A stretch of DNA of 64,000 nucleotides from Nymphalis io (GCF_905147045.1 NC_065897.1:4541001-4605000); one strand, 5' to 3'; counted from the first letter of the stretch, positions 1 to 11,117 are shown. The notes: generated by a model not told the origin, from the sequence alone. A program made the numbers and translations.

Positions 1-122
1 ACAATATAAATTCTCGTTTCTCGTTCTAAGTGGGATTTAGGGTCGCGTCTGAACTCGGACTTGATCATCTTGTGAGTAATCTTTCGTTATTTACTTTGTA
101 CATAAATACTTTTATTTTATTT

Positions 123-133
123 ACTTAATATTT
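123..133. repeat. Target-site duplication, left copy (RTE insertion)
   Basis: The sequence ACTTAATATTT stands immediately before the 3' end of the minus-strand RTE element and recurs exactly at 3294-3304, just beyond its 5' end. An 11-bp perfect match at both ends of the element is the signature of target-primed reverse transcription and fixes the element boundaries at 134 and 3293. Confidence 0.85.
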
Positions 134-3100
134 CAATCAATCAACAGCCAATCGTTGTCCACTGCTGAACATAGGCCTCTCCCAAGGTGCGCCAAAGCTC
201 CCTGTCCTCCGCCTTCCGCATCCAGTTGGTGCCCGCCACCTTCTTGAGGTCGTCGGTCCACCTGGCTGGAGGGCGCCCTACGCTGCGCTTGCCGATTCGC
301 GGTCTCCACTCTAGGACTCGTCTGCTCCAACGGCCATCGGTCCTACGACATACGTGACCAGCCCACTGCCACTTCAGCCTGCTAATTTTGCAAGCTATGT
401 CGGTGACTCCGGTTCTTTTCCGGATAATCTCATTTCTGATCTTATCCTTCAAAGATACTCCGAGCATAGCTCGCTCCATAGCACGCTGAGCGACTTTGAA
501 TTTGTGGACTAGTCCCGCAGTTAGTGTCCACGTTTCGGCACCGTATGTCATGGCAGGTAAGACGCATTGGTTGAAGACTTTCGTCTTCAAACATTGCGGT
601 ATAGACGACTTGAGGACTTGACGAAGGTTGCCAAATGCTGCCCATCCCAAGCGAATTCTTCGATCGGCTTCCTTCTCGAAGTTGTTCCTACCGACTTGTA
701 TTATCTGTCCTAGGTAGGTATATTCACTAACAACTTCGAGAGGTTTCCCCTCGACGTATATCGGTCCCGGCACGACATGCCTATTGAACATGACCTTGGT
801 CTTTTCCAAGTTCATACCGAGACCGACACACCGGGAAGACTCGCCTAGGCTACGCAGCATTTCGGTGAGTTGTTCCAGCGATTCTGCTATGATGACGATA
901 TCGTCGGCAAATCGAAGGTGTGAGATGTACTCGCCGTTTACATTGACTCCATACCTAGTCCAATCCAGCGTTTTGAAAACGTCTTCCAACGCGTTGGTGA
1001 ACAGTTTCGGGGATATTACATCCCCCTGTCTCACCCCTCTGCGCAGTTGGATCGCCTTCGTCTTACAGTCCTGGATGTGGACAGTCATTGTAGCGGCGTT
1101 GTACAGACATCTCAGTACCTCGATATATCTCCAATCGATATGACATCTCTGCAATGAGTCGAGCACTGCCCAGGTTTCGATGGAGTCGAAGGCTTTCTCG
1201 TAGTCCACAAATGCCATACACAGCGGCTGATTGTACTCTTCGGTCTTCTGCACAATCTGCCGAACAGTATGGATGTGGTCCACGGTGCTGTAGCCTGATC
1301 GAAAGCCGGCTTGCTCTGGGGGCTGGAACTCGTCAAGTCGTCTGGCGAGACGGTTCGTGACGACTCTTGAGAACAGCTTATACACGTGACTCAGGAGGGA
1401 GATTGGTCTGTAGTTTTTCAAGAGGGTTTTATCACCTTTCTTGAAAAACAGTACCACCTCACTCCCGCTCCACGTTTCCGGGGTCTTGCCATGTTGGATG
1501 ACGGAATTAAAGAGGCTTGCTAGCTCTTTCAGGACCGGAGTCCCGCCTGCCTTAAGCAACTCTGTTGTGATTCCGTCATCTCCCGGAGCTTTGTTGTTTT
1601 TAAGCTGTTCTAGAGCCGCCCTAATCTCTCCTTGGTCAACGACCGGGAGCTCCTCGGAGTAATGGCGCATAAGAGGGGCGCGCTGGTCATCAATACTGAT
1701 TCCCACGGGTTTATCCGATCTTGAAGAGAACAACTGCCCATAAAACCTCTCTACTTCTCCGATAATCTCAGGCCTAGAGGTAACGACCCCACCATTTTCA
1801 GTTTTAAGTTTTGTCAGACGCGGCCTCCCAAACTTGCGAGCGAACACTTTCGATCCCCGATTTTGCTCAATCGCAGCCTTGATGGCACGGGTATTGGAGC
1901 GTCGGAGATCGCGTCGCGTCAGCGTTTTTATTGTTCGGTTTAAGGCCTTATCTGACAAAAACGATGGTAGTTCTCGTCGTTTTCTCATGAGCTCGAGTGT
2001 CTCAGCAGAGAGTTTTGGTGCGTTGTCTCTTCTCTGTGGCGGAAAACACTTGCGGGATGTGTTTTGCAGTATTTTGACCAGCGTGTCGGTTCTCTCATCA
2101 ATGCTGCTTATGGTTTCCAACGCGGTGAATTGATTTTGAAGTTCCATTTGGAACTTTTCGGAGCCTTGAGCAGCTTGGAGCATGGTAGGTCGGAGAGTAG
2201 ACCTCATCATTCTCGATCTTTCGGCTTTTAAGTTGATATTTAGAGTGCCTCGAACCAAGCGGTGATCACTTCCGGTATTAAACCTGTTGATCACTGAAAC
2301 ATCTCTAAATATGTGCCTTTTATTCGAAATGATAAAGTCTATCTCGTTCCTTGTCACGTTATCGGGGCTTCGCCAGGTCCACCTCCTCTGAGGCTTCTTT
2401 TGAAAGAAAGAATTCATCAAAAAAAGCCCCTGCGCTTCGAGAAAGTTTACCAGCATTTGCCCCCTGTGATTTCTGCAGCCCAAGCCGTAAGGTCCGACTT
2501 TCGATTCACCGCTATCTTGTACTCCCACTTTAGCATTAAAGTCTCCCATAACAACATTGTAGTGGGCCCTCGAGGTGTCGTTGAGGGCCTTTGCGATGTC
2601 CTCGTACATCGCTTCGACCACATCATCAGAGTATGTCGAAGTTGGCGCATATACCTGTACAACCTTCAGGGAGTACCTGTCGGAAAGTTTTAGGACAAGG
2701 TACGCTACCCGATTCGACACACTACTGATTTCCACAATGCTGCTAATGAGATCCTTTTTGACAAGAAAACCGACACCACCCTGGGAGAGGTTATCACCTT
2801 CGCGGAAGTAGAGTAAGTTACCGGACTCTAGAGTTATCGTGTCCTCCCCCTGTCTTCGGACTTCAGATAACCCCAGTATATGCCAGTTTATATGACTTAA
2901 CTCTACTTCTAATTCGGCGAGGTGATGGTCCAGCCTCATCGAGCGTCCATTATACGTTGCCATTTTCAGTCGTTTTATACGGTAGCCTGCCGTGAACCGG
3001 TGATTCTTAGCACCCCCTGCCCTGCCGATACCGCGACCGCTACCTTGGTCGGGCCTAGCGGGCTTGCCGGTAACTGGGGGCCTTTTTTTGGGCGCATCTG

Positions 3101-3293
3101 CCATTAAGGGAGGGGTTTGCCCATACTCGCCGCGCTGGGCAGGCGTGTTGGCGAGCGCAGTAGGGGGTAAGATGTTTATGGGAGGGGGGACGCTGCTGCC
3201 CATCCCCCCTTTTCCCCGTCCCTCAGTCGCCTCTTACGACACCCACGGGATGAGATTGGGGGAGTACTATTCTAAGCCGGTACTCCACGGCAC
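134..3293 (-). mobile_element. Full-length RTE-type LINE, young insertion
   Basis: Non-LTR retrotransposon read right to left. It has a short GC-rich 5' leader (about 3204-3293), one long ORF, and a 3' untranslated region of only about 7 bases made of TTGA-like units, a very short end typical of RTE elements. The leader, which includes GTGGGTGTCGTAAGAGGCGA on the - strand, and the 3'-terminal stretch with CCACTGCTGAACATAGGCC on the + strand are common lepidopteran RTE sequences. It is flanked by an 11-bp perfect target-site duplication. Base composition is far more GC-rich than the surrounding DNA. An intact ORF plus a perfect duplication implies recent insertion; RTE clade assignment is from motif style, not a tree. 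Confidence 0.92.
141..3203 (-). CDS. RTE endonuclease-reverse transcriptase polyprotein
   Basis: A 1020-residue protein that nicks target DNA and copies element RNA into the nick. Residues 1-79 form a Pro/Gly/Arg-rich basic leader. The apurinic-type endonuclease spans about 80-325: N85 in TYNGRSM, E114 in SEVRRQ, YAPT at 185-188, GDFN at 220-223, and SDH at 312-314. The reverse transcriptase spans about 500-800: FVDYEKAFD at 665-673, GVRQGDVISP at 723-732, and the catalytic FADD at 765-768. The C-terminal part (about 900-1020) is Arg/Lys/Trp-rich. There is no stop or frameshift. Start ATG is at 3203-3201 and stop TGA at 143-141, only seven bases from the element end. No separate ORF1 is visible, as in many RTE elements. 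All key catalytic motifs are present, so it could encode active enzyme. Confidence 0.93.
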   Translation of the reverse strand: MGSSVPPPINILPPTALANTPAQRGEYGQTPPLMADAPKKRPPVTGKPARPDQGSGRGIGRAGGAKNHRFTAGYRIKRLKMATYNGRSMRLDHHLAELEVELSHINWHILGLSEVRRQGEDTITLESGNLLYFREGDNLSQGGVGFLVKKDLISSIVEISSVSNRVAYLVLKLSDRYSLKVVQVYAPTSTYSDDVVEAMYEDIAKALNDTSRAHYNVVMGDFNAKVGVQDSGESKVGPYGLGCRNHRGQMLVNFLEAQGLFLMNSFFQKKPQRRWTWRSPDNVTRNEIDFIISNKRHIFRDVSVINRFNTGSDHRLVRGTLNINLKAERSRMMRSTLRPTMLQAAQGSEKFQMELQNQFTALETISSIDERTDTLVKILQNTSRKCFPPQRRDNAPKLSAETLELMRKRRELPSFLSDKALNRTIKTLTRRDLRRSNTRAIKAAIEQNRGSKVFARKFGRPRLTKLKTENGGVVTSRPEIIGEVERFYGQLFSSRSDKPVGISIDDQRAPLMRHYSEELPVVDQGEIRAALEQLKNNKAPGDDGITTELLKAGGTPVLKELASLFNSVIQHGKTPETWSGSEVVLFFKKGDKTLLKNYRPISLLSHVYKLFSRVVTNRLARRLDEFQPPEQAGFRSGYSTVDHIHTVRQIVQKTEEYNQPLCMAFVDYEKAFDSIETWAVLDSLQRCHIDWRYIEVLRCLYNAATMTVHIQDCKTKAIQLRRGVRQGDVISPKLFTNALEDVFKTLDWTRYGVNVNGEYISHLRFADDIVIIAESLEQLTEMLRSLGESSRCVGLGMNLEKTKVMFNRHVVPGPIYVEGKPLEVVSEYTYLGQIIQVGRNNFEKEADRRIRLGWAAFGNLRQVLKSSIPQCLKTKVFNQCVLPAMTYGAETWTLTAGLVHKFKVAQRAMERAMLGVSLKDKIRNEIIRKRTGVTDIACKISRLKWQWAGHVCRRTDGRWSRRVLEWRPRIGKRSVGRPPARWTDDLKKVAGTNWMRKAEDRELWRTLGEAYVQQWTTIGC

Positions 3294-3304
3294 ACTTAAT
3301 ATTT
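3294..3304. repeat. Target-site duplication, right copy (RTE insertion)
   Basis: Exact second copy of ACTTAATATTT, adjoining the 5' end of the RTE element. See the left copy at 123-133. Confidence 0.85.
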
Positions 3305-3785
3305 AACATTTAAAAATATATATATTCGTCTGATTTATATACGATAAGCTTGTAACACTAAGTTTTCAACCTCACAAAGCTGATACAACTTTTCCGGGGC
3401 ACCGTATGCGATTCTAAAATAATAATAAAACTCCCAATAAATTAATTTAACAATTATGTTATAAAAATATGGATATAAAAAGTATTATTATTATACTGTT
3501 GTCTAATGTGTAAATGATAAAAGAGCTTGGAGTTGTTAAGGGTGTAAATATTTACACTTAATTAAATATTGTCCTGTCGGTCTATTTATCTATCGAAGTA
3601 CAGACAAAACGACTGAGTCTTGAAAGCTAAAATTTGAATAGCTTTATTTTCTAGTCAGCTTCCGCTAAGAAAGGATTTTTTGATATTTCAAATTTAAGGG
3701 ACTCAATCGGTTTGAAATGTTATATTATACGATAAATTTAAAAAGAGCAATACTTGACATAATTTTTACATTACTTTACATAATA

Positions 3786-4147
3786 ATGTCCTCCAGACCG
3801 GTATCGGCCACGGCGGGCAATCTCAAGGGAGATTAGCCAACTATGCAGAAGATATTATAGTGCACAAATGTCTGTGCCAACACAGGTTCACTCTCTATTC
3901 CTTAACTTTCATAATCCGATGGGACGGCAATCCGACACGACCAGAAAGAGTTCAGGCGCAGGACCAACGGCTTACGTGCTTTCCGAGGTACGGGAGTGTA
4001 CACACTTCCAACTTCCAGACTCCGGGCTGCTACTGAGAATTTTCTTACCGAAAAACCCAATAACTTTTTATTGGCCCGATCTGTGAATTGAACACAGGAC
4101 CTCCGGGTATGCGGCTTTACATCAAGCCACTAGACCAACGAGGTAGT
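3786..4147 (-). repeat. tRNA-headed SINE, family S1, near full length
   Basis: Read on the - strand it begins with a tRNA-like head (CCTCGTTGGTCTAGTGGC as A box, GTGTTCAATTCACAG as B-box region) and ends at CGGTCTGGAGGACATTATTA. Other copies of this family are at 34974, 37128, 39946 and 57477, with degraded ones at 21722 and 43785. RNA polymerase III promoter boxes in the head imply mobilisation by a LINE partner. This copy is modestly diverged. Confidence 0.8.
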
Positions 4148-4268
4148 CAAGTGTTAAAATATTATTAATGTAATCATGTTCATTTAGAAGTTTTATCAGA
4201 CTGTTGGCACAGACGTGCACGATAATATCTTCTGCACATCAATGCCATTACTTTTGGTTAGTAAGTAA
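4148..4268. other. AT-rich spacer between two SINEs
   Basis: Short unannotated sequence between the S1 SINE and the following Metulj-like SINE. I see no gene. Confidence 0.5.
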
Positions 4269-4485
4269 TACCGTAACAGCCTGTGAATATCCCACTGCTG
4301 GGCTAAAGGCCTCCTCTCCTCTTTTTGAGGAGAAGGTTTGGAGCTTATTCCACCACGCTGCTCCAATGCGGGTTGGTAGAATTCACATGTGGCAGAACTT
4401 CAGTGAAATTAGACACATGCAGGTTTCCTCACGATGTTTTCCTTCACCGTAAAGCACGAGATGAATTATAATCACAAATTAAGTA
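4269..4485 (-). repeat. Metulj-like SINE, head missing
   Basis: Contains the conserved body of the second SINE family: CCCACTGCTGGGCTAAAGGC, then GAGGAGAAGGTTTGGAGC, the CACGCTGCTCCAATGCGGG segment, and ACGATGTTTTCCTTCACCG. The tRNA-like head expected at the right end is absent, so the copy is 5'-truncated. The family resembles nymphalid SINEs I know as Metulj; the name is from memory. Confidence 0.8.
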
Positions 4486-6060
4486 ATAGTTCAGTATTAA
4501 TTACTCTTGCAATTACAAAATCGGATTTCAAAAGAAATAAATCTGAAGGAAGAATACTTTTAGTTATAAAAATATCATGCTCTTTTACGGAAAATAAACA
4601 TATAGATTATCTGCTTCTGTGACTCCGGGTTTTTATGATAATAAAGTATATATAAGAATTTTAAGTCCATTGACAAAATAAATATAAAAATAGTGTAATT
4701 GCAATAATGCATTATAAGTTAGGTTTACGCAGAATCTTTCTCAAAAATTATGGAACAGTCAAAACTCGAAAAAACAGTAATAGTAATATGTTGGTCAAAA
4801 ATTACCAACATATCATTTAAATAAATAGCTCAAGACAAATATTTATAGATTCATAAAATCTACACTGATAAAGTTATTCGTAATCTAATAATAAAATCGA
4901 TGATAGACTACCATTCAGCTGTCAATCTGACAGCTACTGATATACTGTCGACGGCCATATAGTAATATTAATTGTTTTCGAAAGCTATTCAAGTAATGAC
5001 GTGCACAACATATGTAGCATACATCGTTTATGTCATAGCGTTCCGTTTTCAAAATTTTCAAAAATCCTTCATTTGTGAACGTAGAAATTTTAAATAATCA
5101 AATGTGTTTTTTAATTCTAATTCTGCATTTACACAAAGCAAGATCTTTCTAATTTCAAATTAAATCCTAAAATTTTTTAGACAAGTTCATCCAAAGCAGA
5201 GAAAATAAAGAAAATCAAACGTACATTGTTTTTAATAAAGATCATAATTATTTTCACAATTTGGGATTTATTTTCTACTAGTTTCCGCCCACGGCTCTCC
5301 AGCGTGTAAGGATACGTTTTGTTCGTACGTCTTCGTATCTTCATTTATGTACCCTTGTCTCAACGTACATGGATGAAGATTTTTTTATATAGTTATTTGT
5401 TTGTCTCTGCAACTTAGTATTAAAAATATTACGTTAAAGATAAACAGACTAAGTTATCGGTCTTGGATATTCAGTCTATTGAAATTGCGATCTGTTTTCA
5501 AATTTTTCAAAAGATACAAAAAGGTCATTTTTATAGGACTTAGAATTTATGACGCTCTTGAAGTGGATACATTATAAGCTATCGTGGGAAGTCAAGTTAT
5601 ATGAGTTTCTAAGCCTCCTGAAACTTGTCAGGTTTTACGACTTCCCTCAACCCTCAATGACACCCATGAGGTGATATCGAGAGCATTCTCATAAATTTTC
5701 TTAACAATATATAAAAATATTAGATTATAATGTTATAAAATGTTTGTATTGTGTCAATATATTTACGTTTTTTGATTAAATGTACGACCTTCCACTCCGG
5801 TGTTGCAGATTCGATTCCCGCCTCTAGTCTGGGTGTAATTTGTATACAATCATGTATAAGATTTGTATATTAGTCGGCTCTTACCTAATTATCAGTCTTA
5901 ATTTTAGTCATCGAAACCACAACACTGTAATAATTGAATAATGGACGGATTTCCAGGCATTAAGATTATAATAAAAAAAAAACAAAACAAAGAAATAAAT
6001 GTATCGTAATATATATATATAAATTTATATAATATCTGGATGTTCTGTTGCATCGAGAGG
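4486..6060. other. Intergenic AT-rich DNA with faint repeat remnants
   Basis: No coding sequence is recognisable. An 8-bp-arm inverted repeat (AGCTGTCA / TGACAGCT) lies near 4917-4937. Around 5278-5310 there is a CTAGTTTCCGCCCACGGC-like stretch that resembles a reversed Helitron 3' end. Around 5785-5880 a GATTCGATTCCCGCCTC motif looks like the B box of another decayed tRNA-derived SINE. These calls are weak. Confidence 0.35.
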
Positions 6061-6067
6061 ATGCAAT

Positions 6068-6069
6068 GA

Positions 6070-6113
<44 letters not shown>

Positions 6114-6140
6114 TCTATACATATATACTATATATATATA
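6068..6140. repeat. (TA)n microsatellite
   Basis: Long alternating TA tract (about 6069-6111), continuing with interruptions to 6140. A second TA tract follows at about 6314-6340, so the pair brackets a GC-rich island. Confidence 0.9.
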
Positions 6141-6300
6141 GGCCTCTGCATCTTTGACAGATGATTTAAGCGGCATCGCGAAGGCACTTGCGTTCATGAC
6201 TGAATAGACCAATGCGAGAGAGGATCCCCCGGCCGCACTTCCGACAAGTGTATGCGCCCCCAGATGGGCGGGGGTTTGAAGCCCGCTCATGACGCCTAGA
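6141..6300 (-). other. GC-rich coding-like island between TA tracts
   Basis: About 160 bp of GC-rich sequence stands alone in TA-repeat DNA. On the - strand it is open for about 50 codons, with a Leu/Ala/Ser-rich, non-repetitive peptide (for example GLQTPAHLGAHTLVGSAAGG). I do not recognise the protein. It could be a displaced exon, a transposon fragment or chance. No confident splice sites or partner exons were found. Confidence 0.3.
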
Positions 6301-6448
6301 CATATATACTACTATACTCTATATATATATATATATACTCTTTGTTCTCGCATGTCTTGAGAACAACAGATGCACTCGACTGAAAATCATATATATCATT
6401 ACACGCACATTTGCATTCTAAGCAGTTGATTAAGCTTAAATTGAATTC

Positions 6449-6486
6449 AACTAGTGACCCGCCCTGGTTTTGCACGGGAGCAACTT
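6449..6486 (-). mobile_element. Helitron-like 3' terminus, reversed
   Basis: The stretch CTAGTGACCCGCCCTGG followed by TTTTGCACGGGAG is the reverse complement of a typical lepidopteran Helitron 3' end, in which a short CCCG/CGGG hairpin precedes a terminal CTAG. The element body would lie to the right, but I could not find its 5' end. Confidence 0.5.
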
Positions 6487-9400
6487 ACAAATACAAATAA
6501 TGTAAGAGAGAGTTGTTTGTATACAAATAATGTAAGTAAATCATAAATTAGACATGTATTATGTCAAAATTGATTTGAGTCGTAATTTTGTTTATTTAGA
6601 AGCATAGTTCAAAATTTGCCTCCTTCTTAATGAGTCTTTGGTTTGTTTCATTTTTTTAGTTATCGAAATCTGATCTTTAAAAGACAAACACAAGCTATAC
6701 ATTGTTTTGATTTATCTCTTAAGATAAGTCAGCGTTAGCGATATAAACGTACGAAAACAAATCGGACAAAACACCGTCATAGTTCAGTCATTAATTAGGT
6801 AAATATTTAAACACATAAACTTTCTTCGTTTACCTCTCTTTTGGCATCATATTTTGGGTATATCATATGAAATTCGGCCATATGTGTAGGTAGGTTGATT
6901 AAGCATGGTGGAATGAGGAGCTGTCTACTTTTGTAGAGGAGCTAAAGGTTTTGTTAAGAGTAGAATATTAGTGCACTGTACATACTTAAATCACTTGAAA
7001 TACGCGGTTTTAAATAAAAAAAATTAAATCTCCTTCTCTGTTATTTTACTTTATTCTTTACTGGGCTGTTTTGTTTATTATTTTAATGTAAAAGCAATTT
7101 AAAAATTGTGTGTCACAATACTGATACTTCAATATGGTAGACTTGTAAATTACAATTCAAAGAAGTTCTGAAAAGCTTACTTGACGGAGACTTGAGTGAT
7201 TATCATAAAAGCCATAATCTGATGAAATGGTGACCTGAAAGCATAATATTGATTTGAATTAATACCAAAATACCAAAATTTTAACAAAAAAACGGCTTTG
7301 AATAAAATTCGAGTCCATAATAAATATAATATTTAATAATAAACGGGAAGTATACATAAATATTGGAGTATAATAATAAATATTAGAGTTCTATTGTTGG
7401 TAACAAACATTTAAAAAAATACAACCGAGGTGAGAACCTCTTCCTTTTTTTTTAAGTCAGTTAAAAAAAAACAGGTTATGCGATGTAGATTATATCATAT
7501 TTTATGCACCCTGCTATCCACAACTTGAATTATGTACGTTATAACTGGAAGATCATGCTCGCTAAGTCAGATAGCATGAGATGAATTCCAGGCAATGTTA
7601 ATGTGGGCATCAATCATCTTACTTCGCGATTCCACACCTTGAATTTAATAAACTGTGATGTTCCAGCATAAACAGATATTCAGTATGTATTTTATTTTAT
7701 ATGAATTAACTTCGTAGACGACTTTAATGTGGTGTAAACTTACAGACCTAGAAGTTTGATCAATCATACTTTCCACTAATTGGTGGCTTACAATGTTGAC
7801 TTCTATTCTCCATAGTAATTGTCAAAGACATGAAAGGGTTTCACGTTGTTATAGTTACGCTCGTATCAATTAGTCTTGTAATAATGTTACCCTTGTTAAA
7901 ATCAATTGCTATAAAAAAAAATTCACACTACAGAATTAATAGCACTCATTAGTTATTTTTTTTTAATTTAGAATCAATAAAAATAGAAATGTAACAAAAC
8001 TCATGCTGTTGTATTTATAATGATAACATAATTTATACAAAATAATCATATTCTGCTTCCTCTGATTGTACCGTTTTGCATTAGTTGATGGTCAGATTTT
8101 TTAAAGATTGAATAAGGCGATTTAATAAGAGTATTTTTCTATGATGGTGTACTCTTTTCCTCAGAAACAAAATCGTCACATCGAATTTATGTGCGAAGAA
8201 ATTAGAGTTAGAAGAAATATTTTAGAGATACTGTATGTCAAAGTTTTTTTTTTCATTTTCATCTTTAAAAACAACAAAAGACTTGTAACATTTCATAAAA
8301 AAAAGTATCTCTATGTATAGCAAACGAGCCTTGTAATGTCATAATGGATTATGGTTTTGTTTCGTTTCCTTTACGCTTTCTGAGCGAATAAAAAGTCGGT
8401 AGTTAAATTGAAATATGTTCACGTCGTGGGGCTACGTGTAGCCGTGACGGAATTCCATCTTTAGCATTTGCCTTACGACTAGAGCGCTGTAGTAAAATTC
8501 ATTCTTTTTCTAAAACATTCACTGTTTTTTTTATACGGTATTACTGCTTAAGATTATTTTTAGTACTTTAGTTATACAAAATACCTAGTATTAGATAGAA
8601 ATTGTTTTTTATTTTATTGTAAATAAGTAAATGATTAAATGTTCTGTGCAATAACAAAAAAAAGGGGTTGCAATTGCAATTTAAGGGTGAATTATATGGT
8701 GATGTGTTTTTACCATTGAAAATTCTTATTGTGCTGATATCACGTATTAGCTAGTAGCTGCCCAGCGATTTATAGAATCCACAGATTAATTTATTATTAG
8801 TTACATAGCATTGATTAGTTTTTTATAATGAAAATGTATAATTTAAGTAGTTAAAACTGTACAAAGAAGTATTTACTGCATAAAGAAATAAGATAGATAA
8901 ATTATTAAGCATCTGCCCACAGAAATTGTAAATAGCTATTGCCGTTGCCAAATATACTAAATTTGTATGTTCATTCTGAATAAAATTACACAGACTTATG
9001 AGGATATAGACATGCCAAGTTTCATGAAAATCTATCGACTTGTTTCTGATTGCCATGAGATCGAATGGGAGGATAAGTATATTTGAAGAGATAGTTTTAA
9101 ATTTGTCAATTAAAGTAAAAAAAGGCATTAATCAGTGCTGGCCGGTATGTGTTCGTCTAAGAATAAAGCTTATTCTATTATGCTGCTCTAGAGCTAGTTG
9201 GAGGATAGAAATGTAGACATCCGACACATGATTTACTACGATGTTTTTCTTCGTCACTGAGTATCAGATAAACTTTAATCGCAATAGAAAATTGTATATA
9301 ATTAATTAATTCAAGGGAATATTTCTTTATGTAATAATAAAATAATAAAATAGCTAGAATTATTTTAATACATAACTATACCGGAATCTGTATGAATCAA

Positions 9401-9788
9401 TTATTTATGCGGTAAGCGACCGCTGTTGGAAAATTTACGTTGAATTAAAATAGCGTATAACGTCCATCTGTGGTTATTACATAACGGCTTGGTTAAAATT
9501 GACTTAACACTTGCATGGACAGTTCAGGGACAGTATATTAGACACAATAGCTAAGTAATTGCTTTAACGTCAATAGGCGTTTATTGTCCCAGTATGTGTC
9601 CCAGTTATTTTTCCTTTTTCCAGTATATTTATCATAGTATTATGCTCGCTAGTATGCTCTTCGCTACTGTCCTTTTGTTTGCTAATTTATTCTTCTGGAT
9701 TTTGAGGCATTTGACAATGTTATATAGTTAATTTCGCCAAAAAAGCCTAAACATATAAAATATTCATATTTATTTTGATAATAGCTGA
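6487..9788. other. Long AT-rich intergenic region
   Basis: No gene is recognisable. It probably contains eroded transposon DNA, including a decayed Metulj-like SINE piece around 9165-9300 (CACATGATTTACTACGATG resembles the conserved segment before the SINE's ACGATGTTTTCCTTCACCG). A 101-codon minus-strand open frame at 8823-9128 has no recognisable domain. Confidence 0.4.
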
Positions 9789-9812
9789 CATTTTTTTAGT
9801 CATAAGAGCTAT

Positions 9813-9838
9813 ATATATATATATATATATATATATCT
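9813..9838. repeat. (TA)n microsatellite
   Basis: About 12 consecutive TA units. Confidence 0.85.
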
Positions 9839-10784
9839 CAATTTTATGTATGACTGAGGCGATGGTCTTAAATTCGAAATTTAGCCATTTGTATGTAATA
9901 AAATAAAAATAAGTAGTTAACACATGTCAAACGACATTTTAATAAAATAAAATTAAATAATCTTTTATTTAATTTTAATTTATTAAAATGAAGAACGTAG
10001 CGCGTGCGATAAGGTGTATTACGTTACGGACGGATAGATCGCTTGACTCGTTTCTGAACGTATTATAATATTTGCTTCTTTTATTTTATAATTAAAAAAA
10101 ATATATGCCATCGAATAAAACTCTTATTTTACCTTTGCAGATTTAGAACGGATTGCTATTCAAATAGATTTATACATAAAATGAAATGCTTGGCTCATGA
10201 AGGATTAAAATACTAATGTTGTCTGTTTAAACGCGCTCTTTGAACGCAGTGCGGTTTTAAAGCAGATTTAATCCACATTTGTTCGTTTAAAAACATTGAA
10301 AAGCTGATGTGATCAACTCGCTTCATTAGTGCGCACTGTGCAAGTTAATCCAGTTTGTAAAATTAGCCAGCAACATGTAGACTGCACCTGTGACGACCGC
10401 AAACAAATTGGACCTTCGCTAACATTCGACCGATCTGCTATTTCTACTTCTAATTCCACTGACAAATGGCGAAGGACGCCCTAATTCAACTCTGTTGAAT
10501 CGTTGAAGTTGACTCATTTAAATACAATTATTTTGTTTCAATATTTTTTTTATGTTAGTATATTATAGGTGCTTATCTATATCTATATTAAAGAAAAGCG
10601 TAGAGTGAAATATAAAATTAATATAAATAATAAAAAAAGGCGATAAAAAAAAAATTCTATGATACAATATTGTGATATGTATACGTTGTCAGGAGTACAG
10701 GAAAGGTATAGGAACCGCTATCCAATAATAATATAAAATTCACGTGGGTGAACCTGTGGGCGAATACTAGTAACAAATCATAGA
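9839..10784. other. Intergenic AT-rich DNA
   Basis: No gene seen. A slightly more GC-rich single-copy-looking stretch at about 9990-10500 shows no long open frame or recognisable motif. Confidence 0.4.
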
Positions 10785-10786
10785 AT

Positions 10787-11117
10787 TTCAGGTAGTAGAG
10801 CTTTGTGCAAGCTGGTCTGGGTAGGTACCACCCACTCATCAGATATTCTACCGCAAAACGGCTGTACTTGGTATTGTTGTGTTCCAGTTTTAAGGGTGAG
10901 TGAGCCAGCGTAATTACAAGTACAAGGGACATAACATTTTCGTTCCCAAGGTTGGTGGCGCATTGGTGATGTAACCGTAACAGCCTGTGAATGTCCCACA
11001 GGTGATGTAAGCGATGGTTAATATTTCTTAAAAGGCCAATGTCTATGGGCGTTGGTGACCACTTACCATCAGGTGGCCCATATGCTCGTCCGCTTTCCTA
11101 TTCTATAAAAAAAAAAA
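10787..11117 (+). repeat. T-family interspersed repeat (TAGGTACCACCCA family)
   Basis: Near full-length copy. In order it shows GCTTTGTGCAAGC, GGGTAGGTACCACCCACTCA, ATATTCTACCGC, TTGTTGTGTTCC, GGTGAGTGAGCCAG, CCAAGGTTGGTGGCGCATTG, GACCACTTACCATCAGGTGG, and the tail TTCCTATTCTATAAAAAA. The A-rich 3' tail suggests copying by a LINE enzyme; I see no tRNA-like head. A 26-bp foreign insert sits at 10975-11000. A tail-only fragment recurs at 11190-11220. Confidence 0.85.
10975..11000 (-). mobile_element. 26-bp Metulj-like SINE end nested in T-family copy
   Basis: CCGTAACAGCCTGTGAATGT plus CCCACA matches the 3' end of Metulj-like SINEs (compare 59657). It is flanked by perfect 10-bp repeats GGTGATGTAA at 10965-10974 and 11001-11010. 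It is therefore an extremely 5'-truncated insertion with its target-site duplication. Confidence 0.75.

Noticed and set aside
784..3306. Several plus-strand open frames opposite the RTE ORF
   Set aside because: Shadows of the minus-strand coding sequence; they contain no conserved motifs of their own.
8823..9128. 101-codon minus-strand open frame
   Set aside because: No recognisable domain, no splice partners, and an AT-rich composition in which such frames arise by chance. A decayed repeat is as likely.
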